The position numbers were made by a program, and so were the translations under genes. From contig NZ_OY782770.1 of assembly GCF_963678245.1 (NCBI RefSeq), positions 372,001-436,000 of the forward strand: a stretch of DNA of 64,000 nt. The letters are read 5' to 3'. Of the stretch, positions 55,497 to 64,000 are shown piece by piece. Origin of the DNA: an uncultured Sunxiuqinia sp. GTDB lineage: Bacteria; Bacteroidota; Bacteroidia; Bacteroidales; Prolixibacteraceae. The notes under the pieces are model-generated. The model was given only the letters and a program-made list of their open reading frames with translations. It searched no databases and was not told the DNA's origin. Within the stretch, counting starts at the first letter, position 1. The number at the start of each line of letters is the position of its first letter.

Positions 55497-56176
55497 TACA
55501 CTTGTTTTAGGCGAAATGGGTTGTATGAAACGTTCTCATCGAAGGTGTCAATACCTTCAATTGCTTTAACTTTTTTCACTACCACGTAGGTTAGCGGAAG
55601 TACCAGAATTTCGTACACTGTTTTTAATAAAGCCTGCGTAACAATCATTCCGAGAATGACCGGCAAAGGGAAGATACCGACAAAGGCAATGCAAATAAAG
55701 ATGAGAGAATCAGCTCCTTCACCCACCAAGGTTGACACAATAGCTCGCAGGGAGAAGTTTTTTCCCTTTGTCATTAATTTAAATCGACTCATTACATAGG
55801 CATTCAGGAAAGAGCCCACCATATAAGCCATCAAACTGGCAAACACAATTCGAGTCGAACTCCCTAAAATAGTTTGAAAAGCCTCCTGCGATTGGTAAAA
55901 TGAAGCTGCCGGAAGTTGAATAGCCAGCATAAAAAACAAGGCTGCTAATAGATTGGCTCCAAATCCGGCCCAAATAATTAACCGGGCTTTAGCGTATCCC
56001 CACACCTCTGCAATTACATCATTTATAATGTAAGCCAAGGGGAAAATAAGCACACCTGCCGGAGCAGACCAAGGTCCAATCATTATAATCTTTGACGCAA
56101 GGACGTTAGAGATTAACAGGCAAGATGCGAAAACTACCCCTGCCAACAGGAATAAAACAGAAACTTTATTTCTCAT
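55496..56176 (-). CDS. yhhQ: Queuosine precursor transporter (QPTR/YhhQ, VUT family)
   Basis: Six-helix inner-membrane protein of 226 residues. Family features are [57 protein letters not shown] and [19 protein letters not shown]. coli YhhQ imports preQ0/preQ1. First gene of the operon and directly under the preQ1 riboswitch, so precursor salvage and synthesis are switched together. Confidence 0.93.
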   Translation of the reverse strand: MRNKVSVLFLLAGVVFASCLLISNVLASKIIMIGPWSAPAGVLIFPLAYIINDVIAEVWGYAKARLIIWAGFGANLLAALFFMLAIQLPAASFYQSQEAFQTILGSSTRIVFASLMAYMVGSFLNAYVMSRFKLMTKGKNFSLRAIVSTLVGEGADSLIFICIAFVGIFPLPVILGMIVTQALLKTVYEILVLPLTYVVVKKVKAIEGIDTFDENVSYNPFRLKQV

Positions 56177-56181
56177 GATCT

Positions 56182-56212
56182 CTTGTTTTTTACGTGGTTA
56201 TCAAGAACACGT
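56182..56212 (-). promoter_or_regulatory. preQ1-I riboswitch
   Basis: The minus strand reads ACGTG-TTCTTGATAAC-CACGT-AAAAAACAAG. ACGTG/CACGT forms P1, the loop has the conserved GTTCT...TAACC pattern, and CTTG in the loop is complementary to CAAG at the end of the A-rich tail, making the H-type pseudoknot of class I preQ1 riboswitches. It ends 5 bases before the transporter's ATG, so ligand binding should hide the ribosome entry site. A -7 element TATATTTG lies at 56228-56235. Confidence 0.88.
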
Positions 56213-56353
56213 CGTTAATAGTCGCCGCAAATATAATTGATTTTTCACAAACGCCGCATTCTTAACCTGATAGAAATGAGCCATTCAAAATCTTCACCAA
56301 ATTACATCCGTAAATCGAACCAAATGATCTCCTTTTTTGTAGTTTTGTTATTG

Positions 56354-56384
56354 ATGTTACCATTTTACTAAAAGGTGTCACCAT
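56354..56384 (+). promoter_or_regulatory. Candidate regulator sites at the nikR-lar promoter
   Basis: Direct repeats ATGTTACCAT (56354) and GTGTCACCAT (56375) lie 21 bases apart, just after a -7 element TAGTTTTG (56340-56347). The second overlaps the nikR start codon. A third copy, ATGTCACCAT, lies at 56788 before larE, with a weaker GTGCTAC 21 bases on. Spacing of two helical turns suggests binding by the NikR-like protein. Confidence 0.5.
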
Positions 56385-56784
56385 GACTGTATCTCGCTTC
56401 GGCGTTTCACTAGAAAAAGATCTTCTTGATGCATTAGACCAATATGTAAAGGAAAATCAGTTCGCCAACCGATCACAAGCAATCCGCCAATTAATTAGCC
56501 GGAATATTGTAGAAAAAAAATGGCAATGCAACAACTATGTTGCGGGATCTGTAACCTTGGTATACGACCCAAATCGCCGGGAAATACTGAATCAACTGGC
56601 GGACGTACTTGAAAACTATCATCAGGAAATTCTATCAACCCAACGACTGATACTGGATAAGTCGAAACACATGGAAATTGTTGCAATAAAAGGTGTGGCC
56701 AGTAGACTAACCGAACTAGCCGATAAACTGATCACGATTAAAGGAATGCAACATGGTAAATTGACCATGAGCCGGGCAGATTAA
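56383..56784 (+). CDS. NikR-like ribbon-helix-helix regulator
   Basis: A 133-residue protein with an N-terminal ribbon-helix-helix (TVSRFGVSLEKDLLDALDQY, RSQAIRQLI) and a C-terminal ACT-like domain aligned with NikR (GSVTLVYDPNRREILNQLAD, then IVAIKGVASRLTELADKLIT). In NikR, nickel is held by His residues in an LHVHL-type strand and a Cys; here the equivalent strand reads STQRLILDKSKHMEI, with neither His pair nor Cys. It heads a nickel-cofactor operon, so it probably senses nickel differently or another ligand. Confidence 0.85.
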   Translation: MTVSRFGVSLEKDLLDALDQYVKENQFANRSQAIRQLISRNIVEKKWQCNNYVAGSVTLVYDPNRREILNQLADVLENYHQEILSTQRLILDKSKHMEIVAIKGVASRLTELADKLITIKGMQHGKLTMSRAD

Positions 56785-56837
56785 AACATGTCACCATTAA
56801 AAACTAAAGTGCTACTTCATTTTGAAATACAACAAAT

Positions 56838-57674
56838 ATGAAAATATTAGAACCACATCTTCAACATAAATTAGACCAGCTACAGGAATGGTACTCGAAG
56901 CGAAAAGGCTCCATTGTTGCTTTTTCAGGAGGAATTGACTCGACATTGGTACTTTTTCTAGCTCGTAAATTTCAGGGGAAAGAAAATACCATTGGGGTGA
57001 TCTCCAACTCTGAGAGCCTAAAAAAGAAAGATTTTCAGCTGGCTCAAACATTTTGTGAGGATTTCGACATTCAGCTTGAAACTATAAAAACAGAAGAACT
57101 GGCAGATTTACGCTATAATAAGAACCCTGAAAACCGCTGTTTCTTTTGCAAAGAACATTTGTTTCACGACTTGCAACAAGTGAAAGAAAAACATCCTGAC
57201 TTTGATGTTTTAAGTGGCACCAACAATGATGATTTGGGCGATTACAGACCGGGCTTACAAGCTGCAGCCAATTATCAAATTTTGTCGCCCATGGTCGATT
57301 GCCAACTGAACAAAGACGAACTCCGGCAAATTGCCAAACACTTTGAATTGCCCAACTGGGACAAGCCTGCAAGCCCTTGTTTAAGCTCGCGCATTCCATA
57401 CAATCATCACATCACCAAAGAAAAGCTACAACAAGTTGAAGCGGCCGAAAATTTATTAAATGAACTCGGCTTCGGCGATGTGCGTGTCCGGCATTATGGA
57501 TCATACGCACAAGTAGAAGTTCAAAAGGGGGAGCTAGAGAAATTAATGGCCATTGAGAACGATGTAATTGAACGAATTAAGGCTTTGGGTTTTGCGGAGG
57601 TTCAAATTGATCGCGAAGGATTGGTTTCCGGCAAGCTAAATCGGTTTTTACAAGGAATTAATAAATCAAAATAG
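56838..57674 (+). CDS. larE: LarE, ATP-dependent sulfur transferase for nickel pincer cofactor
   Basis: PP-loop ATPase of 278 residues that adenylates the carboxylates of the pyridinium precursor and inserts sulfur. P-loop IVAFSGGIDSTLVLFLA, conserved GTNNDDLGDYRPGL, and the sulfur-donor Cys region KPASPCLSSRIPY. A CxxC in NRCFFCKEH adds two more cysteines; with PCLSS this could be the Fe-S-dependent, non-sacrificial type of LarE (inference). Six bases before larC. Confidence 0.94.
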   Translation: MKILEPHLQHKLDQLQEWYSKRKGSIVAFSGGIDSTLVLFLARKFQGKENTIGVISNSESLKKKDFQLAQTFCEDFDIQLETIKTEELADLRYNKNPENRCFFCKEHLFHDLQQVKEKHPDFDVLSGTNNDDLGDYRPGLQAAANYQILSPMVDCQLNKDELRQIAKHFELPNWDKPASPCLSSRIPYNHHITKEKLQQVEAAENLLNELGFGDVRVRHYGSYAQVEVQKGELEKLMAIENDVIERIKALGFAEVQIDREGLVSGKLNRFLQGINKSK

Positions 57675-57680
57675 GGAACA

Positions 57681-58856
57681 ATGAAAATTCTATATTACGA
57701 CTGTTTTGCAGGAATCAGCGGCGACATGAACCTGGGCGCGTTAATTGATCTGGGAGTGGATGCCGATTACCTAAAAACAGAATTGGAAAAATTAAACATC
57801 GACGGCTTTCACCTCGAAATTAAAACCGACCAACGACGCGGAATAACCGGAACAAAAGCCGATGTGATTATCGAAAATCAGGAAAACGAAAAACATCGTC
57901 ACCTGCGTCATGTCGAAAAAATCGTCAACAACAGTTCACTGTCGGAATCGGTCAAAACGAACGCTCTCAAAATTTTCGATTTGGTAGCTGTTGCCGAAGC
58001 CAAAGTCCACAATATATCGAAAGAGAAAGTTCATTTTCACGAAGTAGGCGCACTCGACTCAATTGCCGACATTGTTGGTGCAGCCATCTGTTTGGACTAC
58101 CTGAAAGTTGACAAAGTGATGGCCTCGCCCATTCAACTAGGTGGTGGAACCGTAAAATGCGCCCATGGGATTATGCCTGTTCCGGCACCGGCAACTGCGG
58201 AGATTGTAAAAGGAATTCCGGTGAAAACAGGATTGGTAAGCCACGAGGCAACGACACCAACAGGAGCAGCAATTTTGGTTGCAACGGTTGATGAATTCAC
58301 CGAACAAATCAGCTTGCCAATTACTAAAATGGCTTATGGCATTGGAAACCGCGACAGCGAAGTCCCGAATGTACTGCGTGTTTACCTACTCGAAGATGCT
58401 ACTTCAGTAAATGATGTGACCAATGAAGAAGCCATTGTTCTGGAAAGCAACATTGACGACATGAATCCGGAGCACTATGATTTTTTACTGGAGCAACTAT
58501 TTGAATCCGGGGCAAGTGATGCCTGGCTGGTGCCGATGATCATGAAAAAATCGCGCCCCGCTGTCCTGCTTTCGGTTCTTTGCAAGCAGGAATTGAGAGA
58601 AAAATTGAAAGGATTGATTTTCACATTCAGCACTTCAATTGGCATACGCGAATACCGGGTAACAAAAAATATGCTTCGTCGCGAAGAATCGACAATAGAA
58701 ACCAGCTACGGAGCCGTTCGAATAAAGCAAAGCTTTTACAATGGCAAACTGGTTCGCACCAAACCCGAGTTTGACGATTGCAAAAAACTGGCGATTCAAC
58801 ACCAACTCAGCATTTCAGAAATAGAAAAAGAAGTTAACAAGCAAGTAGAATCATGA
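57681..58856 (+). CDS. larC: LarC, nickel-insertion cyclometallase
   Basis: CTP-dependent nickel insertase of 391 residues completing the nickel pincer nucleotide. N-terminal ILYYDCFAGISGDMNLGAL, histidine-rich EKHRHLRHVEKI, KVHFHEVGALDSIADIVGA and ESNIDDMNPEHYDFL. In Lactobacillus larC needs a ribosomal frameshift to join two parts; here both parts are in one uninterrupted frame. Overlaps larB by 4 bases. Confidence 0.95.
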   Translation: MKILYYDCFAGISGDMNLGALIDLGVDADYLKTELEKLNIDGFHLEIKTDQRRGITGTKADVIIENQENEKHRHLRHVEKIVNNSSLSESVKTNALKIFDLVAVAEAKVHNISKEKVHFHEVGALDSIADIVGAAICLDYLKVDKVMASPIQLGGGTVKCAHGIMPVPAPATAEIVKGIPVKTGLVSHEATTPTGAAILVATVDEFTEQISLPITKMAYGIGNRDSEVPNVLRVYLLEDATSVNDVTNEEAIVLESNIDDMNPEHYDFLLEQLFESGASDAWLVPMIMKKSRPAVLLSVLCKQELREKLKGLIFTFSTSIGIREYRVTKNMLRREESTIETSYGAVRIKQSFYNGKLVRTKPEFDDCKKLAIQHQLSISEIEKEVNKQVES

Positions 58857-59593
58857 GTCCAAAGGAACTGCTAGAAAAATATAAGAATGGCGAGATAAGC
58901 CTGACTGATGCCTTGGAACAATTTCCGGATCGCGGAATTGAAGAGATGGGATTTGCCACCATCGACACTGACCGTTTAACAAGAACCGGCCTCCCCGAAG
59001 TGATTTACGCCAGCGGCAAAACCGTGGAACAGGTCAGCCAAATTGCAGAGCGAATGTTCCAAAAAGGAATCGACGTATTAGCCACCCGCGCTACTTCGGA
59101 AATGTTTGCAGCCGTAAAAAAGCGGATTCCCGGAGCTAAGTACAACGAGATGGCAAAAACCATCACTTATAAAAAAACTGAAGAACAACTTACCGAAGGT
59201 TACATTGTGGTGGTTGCAGCTGGCACATCAGACATGCCAGTTGCCGAGGAAGCCGTGGAGACCGCCAAATTTCTAGGGAATCGGGTTGAGAAAGTTTATG
59301 ATGTTGGCATTGCCGGAATCCATCGACTCTTTTATCAACTGGAAGTCATCCGAAATGCCCGGGTGATTATTGTGGTTGCCGGCATGGAGGGTGCACTGGC
59401 AAGCGTTGTTGGCGGATTGGTCGACAAACCCGTAATTGGTATTCCGACAAGCATTGGTTACGGTGCTAATTTCCAGGGACTCTCAGCATTGCTATCCATG
59501 CTCAACAGTTGCGCTAGCGGGGTAAGTGTCGTAAATATTGACAATGGCTACGGAGCAGCCTGCCAGGCCTCACTCATTAACAAACTAAGCTAA
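58853..59593 (+). CDS. larB: LarB, nicotinate adenine dinucleotide carboxylase/hydrolase
   Basis: A 246-residue PurE-related enzyme that carboxylates nicotinic acid adenine dinucleotide at C5 and releases AMP, the first step of the pathway. The N-terminal domain has DRLTRTGLPEVIYASGKT; the AIR-carboxylase-like domain has VVVAAGTSDMPVAEEA and VVAGMEGALASVVGGL. Normal length. Five bases before the permease gene. Confidence 0.95.
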   Translation: MSPKELLEKYKNGEISLTDALEQFPDRGIEEMGFATIDTDRLTRTGLPEVIYASGKTVEQVSQIAERMFQKGIDVLATRATSEMFAAVKKRIPGAKYNEMAKTITYKKTEEQLTEGYIVVVAAGTSDMPVAEEAVETAKFLGNRVEKVYDVGIAGIHRLFYQLEVIRNARVIIVVAGMEGALASVVGGLVDKPVIGIPTSIGYGANFQGLSALLSMLNSCASGVSVVNIDNGYGAACQASLINKLS

Positions 59594-59598
59594 AAGCA

Positions 59599-60297
59599 AT
59601 GCAAGAACTATATCTACTATCCATATCCGCTGCGTCACTTGGTTTTATCCATACCATCTTAGGTCCTGACCATTACCTGCCTTTTATTGTGCTAAGCAAA
59701 GCACGACAATGGTCGAGCCAAAAAACCATGTGGATTACCTTCATCTCCGGAATTGGGCATGTTGGCAGTTCTGTTTTGATTGGATTTATTGGCATTGCCC
59801 TCGGTATTAGCCTCAACAAACTGAAATCGTTCGAAAGCTTAAGAGGCGAAATGGTGGGTTGGTTGTTAATTGCCTTTGGTGTTGGCTATACCATTTACGG
59901 AATCTACAAATACATAAAAAGTCTGCATCACGTTCATCTTCCGTCATTTCTTCTTCCAAGACGAATTCGAAATCTTCAACACCTGCCCACAGAAGAGCAA
60001 ACCGAAGACAACGTCAAATTAACGCCATGGATCCTGTTTCTGATTTTTGTGTTTGGTCCGTGCGAAGTACTTATTCCAATGTTGATTTTTCCGGCCTACG
60101 AACACAGCACAATCGGTATGCTAACCGTAGCAGTCATTTTTGGTATTGCAACCATTGGCACAATGCTCCTGGCTGTTTATCTGGGTCACAAAGGAACTTC
60201 GCTCGTACGTTTCAAAAAACATGAACGATACCTGCATTTAATTGCCGGACTAATCATCATGGTTAGTGGCATAGGCATTGTGTTCATGGGTTGGTAA
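59599..60297 (+). CDS. UreH/NicO-like probable nickel permease
   Basis: A 232-residue protein with about six helices. The first helix carries LGFIHTILGPDHYLPF, a His...Asp-His pattern like the signature of nickel-cobalt transporters and UreH. A histidine-containing cytoplasmic loop (KSLHHVHLPSF) follows. Position as last gene of the lar operon makes nickel import for the cofactor the best guess. Substrate not proven. Confidence 0.8.
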   Translation: MQELYLLSISAASLGFIHTILGPDHYLPFIVLSKARQWSSQKTMWITFISGIGHVGSSVLIGFIGIALGISLNKLKSFESLRGEMVGWLLIAFGVGYTIYGIYKYIKSLHHVHLPSFLLPRRIRNLQHLPTEEQTEDNVKLTPWILFLIFVFGPCEVLIPMLIFPAYEHSTIGMLTVAVIFGIATIGTMLLAVYLGHKGTSLVRFKKHERYLHLIAGLIIMVSGIGIVFMGW

Positions 60298-60486
60298 GCA
60301 AATAGTTGGAAGAATCTCTCTCCCGGCGGATTTAACATTCCGACTTAATAAAAACCGAAGAATTGGACAAAGTCTTCTTTCCAATAAAAAAATATTACTT
60401 TTGTGTTGAATGAAACTGGATAAGCATCTTTCTCAAAAGGTAAGCTTTACTTCTCTGGTAGTTAGAAATACATTCCTGTATATTTT

Positions 60487-61716
60487 ATGAAATTTGACGA
60501 GTTTGATTTACACGATGACATTTTAGATGCCCTGTATGACATGGGTTTTGATGAACCCACAGCCATTCAGGAAAGCACAATTCCAATCATACTGGAAGGG
60601 CACGACTTAGTAGCCTGCGCACAAACAGGAACCGGTAAAACGGCCGCCTTTATCTTACCAATTTTAGATAAAATTGAGGATCTCCCCGAAGGGAAAACGA
60701 GAGCCTTGATGATTGCTCCAACACGCGAACTGGCGATCCAGATCGAACAGCAAGTACAAGGATTTGCCTACTACCTCGGTATAACTTCGATCGCACTGTA
60801 TGGAGGTGGCGATGGTAGCGAATGGGAAAACCAACGACAAGCCCTAAATAAAGGAGTTGACATCATTGTTGCCACTCCGGGAAAACTTATTTCGTTTATT
60901 GACAATGGTATTGCAAAGCTCGACAACGTTGAGTTTGTTGTATTGGATGAAGCTGACCGGATGCTCGACATTGGTTTTCATGACGACATCATAAAAATAT
61001 TCAGTAATCTCCCGGGGAAACGTCAAACATTGATGTACAGCGCGACGATGCCTAATAAGATTCGTTCGTTAGCCTCAAAAATCTTGACTTCACCCAAAGA
61101 ATTCAGCACGGCCATTAGTAAGCCTGCCGAAGGTGTTTTGCAGGCAGCCTACTTGTGCTACGAAAAGCAAAAAACACCCTTGATCGAGCAATTGATCGAG
61201 GGCAAAGATGACTGCCCAAGCATCTTAATTTTCAGTTCAACAAAGAGAAAAGTTGCCGAAATTGCACGCTCATTAAAGAAAAAAGGATTTAGTACAGCCG
61301 GAATTTCTTCGGACTTGGAGCAGAAAGATCGCGAAGATGTGTTGATGCGTTTCAAAGCACGGCAGATTCGCATTTTGGTGGCAACCGATGTTATGAGCCG
61401 AGGAATCGATATTAAAGACATCAATCTGGTGATCAACTACGATGTGCCCGGAGATGCCGAAGATTATGTCCACCGTATCGGACGTACGGCAAGAGCCAAT
61501 ACGACGGGAATTGCCCTGACCATGATTAATGAAGATGACATGTACAAGTTTCAGCAAATTGAATCGCTAATTGAGTCAGAAGTTTTCAAAGCCCCACTCC
61601 CTCCCGAACTTGGAGAAGGCCCAAAATGGAAAGTAGCAACAAAGGGAAAAGGGAAAAGCAAATTCAATAAAAAAGGCCCCGGGAAAGGTAATCCCAGAGG
61701 CCATAGAAAAAACTAG
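60487..61716 (+). CDS. DEAD-box ATP-dependent RNA helicase
   Basis: RhlE/DeaD-type helicase of 409 residues. All motifs are present: Q motif FDEPTAIQ, I AQTGTGKT, Ia PTRELA, II VLDEADRM, III YSATMP, V ATDVMSRGIDI and VI HRIGRTAR. The C-terminal basic tail (KGKGKSKFNKKGPGKGNPRG) binds RNA non-specifically. A -7-like TACTTTTG lies about 85 bases upstream. Probably acts in ribosome assembly or mRNA turnover. Confidence 0.95.
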   Translation: MKFDEFDLHDDILDALYDMGFDEPTAIQESTIPIILEGHDLVACAQTGTGKTAAFILPILDKIEDLPEGKTRALMIAPTRELAIQIEQQVQGFAYYLGITSIALYGGGDGSEWENQRQALNKGVDIIVATPGKLISFIDNGIAKLDNVEFVVLDEADRMLDIGFHDDIIKIFSNLPGKRQTLMYSATMPNKIRSLASKILTSPKEFSTAISKPAEGVLQAAYLCYEKQKTPLIEQLIEGKDDCPSILIFSSTKRKVAEIARSLKKKGFSTAGISSDLEQKDREDVLMRFKARQIRILVATDVMSRGIDIKDINLVINYDVPGDAEDYVHRIGRTARANTTGIALTMINEDDMYKFQQIESLIESEVFKAPLPPELGEGPKWKVATKGKGKSKFNKKGPGKGNPRGHRKN

Positions 61717-61754
61717 TCTTCAGTTTCTGAACATCCCAAAAAAAGTGAGTATTG

Positions 61755-62145
61755 TTATCTCTTCCATAAAGGATAAGAGATGTTAAGTAATAACATTCTG
61801 TTTTTCACGGTCTGGCTTGTCAGCCAATTGCCAACAGTTGACTCGCCCATATACTGATCTTCGAATCCTTGGATATAACTCAACGATAATTGCAGATCTT
61901 GCTTTTTATAACCAAAGCCAAGCAACCAGCTAAAGTCTGGTCTTCTAGATACAGTTGAATAATTTAGCAGCCATTCTGTCTCAATTCCTGTTTCAATAAA
62001 AAACGCTTTTTCAACAAAATATTTGAATTTAAGCGGGATAATCAAGGACTTTTGAGGAATTGTAATTTTTTGCCGCGTTAAAACATAATCTTCGGGAGAA
62101 ATTGCTTCACTAGGATAATGATATCCGTCTCCGCCAGATCCGTAT
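61755..62145 (-). pseudogene. Fragment of an outer-membrane beta-barrel protein
   Basis: An open frame without an ATG runs from a TAA near 62148 to the stop at 61755. Its translation contains alternating barrel strands such as IPLKFKYFVEKAFFIETG, FSWLLGFGYKKQDLQLSL and a C-terminal aromatic strand RMLLLNISYPLW. The N-terminal half and signal peptide are absent, and tRNA genes lie directly upstream. I read it as the 3' remnant of a porin-family gene. A TTG at 62045 could start a 97-residue product but such a product would be non-functional. Confidence 0.55.
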
Positions 62146-62239
62146 GGTTAGATGTATATATCGAGAACAAAATGAAAACATACCCAAGATTTTCAAAGAC
62201 AGGTATAGAATAGTTTAATCCAGGAACGTTCTTTACAAA

Positions 62240-62276
62240 ACGAAAAAACACCTCATTTTCATGAAGTGTTTTTTCT
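62240..62276 (-). terminator. Terminator of the tRNA Gly-Leu-Gly operon
   Basis: On the minus strand AAAAAACACTTCAT-GAAA-ATGAGGTGTTTTTT, a 14-bp stem with one G-T pair and a GNRA-type loop, ending in Ts. Confidence 0.88.
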
Positions 62277-62281
62277 GGGAG

Positions 62282-62354
<73 letters not shown>

Positions 62355-62376
62355 AATAACAACGAACTTTAAAAAG

Positions 62377-62462
62377 TACCCGGAGCGGGACTTGAACCCG
62401 CACGACCGTTGATGGTCATTGGATTTTAAGTCCAACGTGTCTACCAATTCCACCATCCGGGC
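62377..62462 (-). tRNA. tRNA-Leu (anticodon UAA)
   Basis: An 86-nt class II tRNA with a long variable arm; anticodon arm TTGGA-CTTAAAA-TCCAA gives TAA. Acceptor GCCCGGA/TCCGGGT, discriminator A. Middle gene of the minus-strand tRNA operon. Confidence 0.96.
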
Positions 62463-62477
62463 ATCCTACAAAAATGG

Positions 62478-62550
<73 letters not shown>

Positions 62551-62596
62551 ATTTTTTTAAAGAACGTGCTGCTTTCAGCTCCCGAAAACAGCGATG

Positions 62597-62627
62597 CAAA
62601 TATATTGCTAATTTTTCTTTCTCCAAA
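62597..62627 (-). promoter_or_regulatory. Promoter of the tRNA Gly-Leu-Gly operon
   Basis: On the minus strand TTTG and TATATTTG are separated by exactly 19 bases, about 45 bases before the first tRNA. Confidence 0.85.
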
Positions 62628-62673
62628 AATAATAAATAAAAAATCTGAGAAATTAAATTATCACTGTAAACCG

Positions 62674-64000
62674 CTATTTTAAACCCGAAAGCTTTTTAAT
62701 TCCATGTAATTTGTTAAGTGCCTCTATAGGAGTTAGATTATCAATATCCAGCGTTTTAATCTCATCCCGAATCTGTTTCAAAACCGGGTCATCTAACTGG
62801 AAAAAACTCATTTGAAATCCTTCACGATGCTCTGCCATTCCTTCCAAAGGCTTAGCTAAACTATCTTTTCGGTTCGTTTCCTCCAGTTGAGCCAGGATTT
62901 CATCAGCACGACCGACCACAGAGGGTGGCATTCCGGCCATTTTAGCCACATGAATACCAAAACTATGGTTGCTGCCACCACGAACCAATTTACGCAAGAA
63001 AATCACCTTATTGGCCACTTCCTTTATCGTGACATTGTAGTTCTTTACCCGACCAAAGGATTTTTCCATTTCATTCAGCTCATGATAGTGCGTAGCAAAT
63101 AACGTTTTAGCTTTTGCCTTTGGATGTTCGTGCAAATATTCAACAATCGACCAGGCAATGGAAATTCCATCGTAGGTTGAAGTTCCACGTCCCAGCTCAT
63201 CCAGTAAAATCAAGCTTCTATCCGACACATTGTTTAAAATACTGGCAGCCTCATTCATTTCAACCATAAAGGTCGACTCGCCCAGCGAAATGTTGTCAGA
63301 TGCTCCAACACGAGTGAAAATTTTATCGACATAACCAATCTTTGCTTCCGTGGCAGGAACAAATGAACCAATTTGTGCCATCAACACAATCAGGGCAGTT
63401 TGTCGAAGCAAAGCGGATTTACCCGCCATATTTGGTCCCGTGATAATAATCACCTGTTGGTCTTCCTGATCTAAAACAACGTTGTTGCTGATGTATGTTT
63501 CGCCAATCGGCAGCTGTTGTTCAATTACCGGGTGTCGCCCTTCCTTGATATCGATTTTTGTTGAATCATTCATCTCGGGCTTGTAATAATCATATTCAAC
63601 CGCCGATGTGGCAAAAGAAAGCAAACAATCTAACTTAGCTATAACCACCGCGTTTAATTGAATGGATTGAATGTATTCAGACAAAGCCACAACCAACTCA
63701 TTAAACAATCGAACTTCCAATGCCAGAATTTTTTCCTCGGCTCCTAATATTTTACTCTCGTATTCTTTTAATTCTTCCGTGATGTATCGTTCTGCATTTA
63801 CTAACGTTTGCTTTCTGATCCATTCTTCGGGGACTTTATCTTTATGCGTATTACGCACTTCAATGTAATACCCAAAAACATTGTTAAACGCAATCTTCAG
63901 CGACGAAATACCTGTGCGTTTCGACTCCCGATCCTGCATTTGAACAAGGTAATCTTTTCCCGAATAAGCCAGTTTGCGAAGCTCATCCAGTTCCTCCGAA
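62674..64000 (-). CDS. mutS: DNA mismatch repair protein MutS (N-terminus beyond the window)
   Basis: C-terminal ~442 residues of MutS, which recognises mismatches. The lever/clamp region ([20 protein letters not shown]) leads to the ATPase with Walker [17 protein letters not shown], then [17 protein letters not shown], Walker [17 protein letters not shown] and the signature [10 protein letters not shown]. The C-terminal dimerisation helices end in [14 protein letters not shown]. The frame is open to the window edge, so the mismatch-binding domain lies outside. Confidence 0.96.
   Translation of the reverse strand, partial: SEELDELRKLAYSGKDYLVQMQDRESKRTGISSLKIAFNNVFGYYIEVRNTHKDKVPEEWIRKQTLVNAERYITEELKEYESKILGAEEKILALEVRLFNELVVALSEYIQSIQLNAVVIAKLDCLLSFATSAVEYDYYKPEMNDSTKIDIKEGRHPVIEQQLPIGETYISNNVVLDQEDQQVIIITGPNMAGKSALLRQTALIVLMAQIGSFVPATEAKIGYVDKIFTRVGASDNISLGESTFMVEMNEAASILNNVSDRSLILLDELGRGTSTYDGISIAWSIVEYLHEHPKAKAKTLFATHYHELNEMEKSFGRVKNYNVTIKEVANKVIFLRKLVRGGSNHSFGIHVAKMAGMPPSVVGRADEILAQLEETNRKDSLAKPLEGMAEHREGFQMSFFQLDDPVLKQIRDEIKTLDIDNLTPIEALNKLHGIKKLSGLK

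Overview
The window looks like chromosome of an anaerobic or facultative member of the Bacteroidota, most likely a marine Marinilabiliales/Prolixibacteraceae-type organism (lineage inferred, not proven). Supporting signs are the characteristic promoter form TTTG - 19 bp - TANNTTTG (seen exactly at four loci), weak Shine-Dalgarno sequences, TonB-dependent receptors with carboxypeptidase-like N-terminal domains, a DUF4249 lipoprotein, and a Bacteroidota-style xylose operon. No IS element, prophage, CRISPR array or replication origin was recognised.

Layout. 1-16 kb: a truncated sensor histidine kinase, an AraC regulator, an M48 lipoprotein protease, a SUI1 protein, a beta-carbonic anhydrase-like protein, a TonB receptor behind a TPP riboswitch (thiamin uptake), Hsp20, a ZntB-like transporter, a glycosyltransferase, an inositol monophosphatase, PhoH and FolC, then three identical tRNA-Val genes in an exact 157-bp tandem array. 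16-26 kb: the most unusual region, a compact plus-strand cluster with three NifX-like proteins, two MinD-type ATPases with 2x[4Fe-4S] inserts, an Mrp/NBP35 ATPase without the usual CxxC, a DUF89 protein, TrmO, a stand-alone GTP cyclohydrolase II, a thioesterase, a COG1237 metallo-hydrolase, a CoA-disulfide-reductase-like flavoprotein, two DUF5320 mini-proteins and a peroxiredoxin. Its core matches the 'orange protein' (ORP) systems of strict anaerobes; the added genes suggest a metal/sulfur cofactor pathway. It is preceded by a dead Crp/Fnr-type regulator and followed by a dead membrane protein gene.

27-46 kb: a GH42 beta-galactosidase with a CE12 acetylesterase (pectin side-chain use), a frameshifted DMT transporter, a TonB receptor/DUF4249 pair, pheT, an intact DMT transporter, hisS, and the xylose operon (GntR regulator, xylB, xylA, xylE-type symporter) with a clear promoter and an adjacent palindrome. 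46-54 kb: proline dehydrogenase, an OmpH/Skp chaperone, a glycosyltransferase, a lone Nif11-like peptide, an HxlR/NmrA divergent pair, an aromatic amino acid decarboxylase and an acylphosphatase.

54-64 kb: a queuosine-precursor operon (transporter, queC, queF) behind a preQ1-I riboswitch, not flagged by any gene call but legible as a pseudoknot; a divergent NikR-like regulator leading a nickel-pincer-cofactor operon (larE, larC, larB and a UreH-like probable nickel permease); a DEAD-box helicase; a remnant of an outer-membrane barrel; a tRNA Gly-Leu-Gly operon; and the C-terminal two thirds of mutS running off the end.
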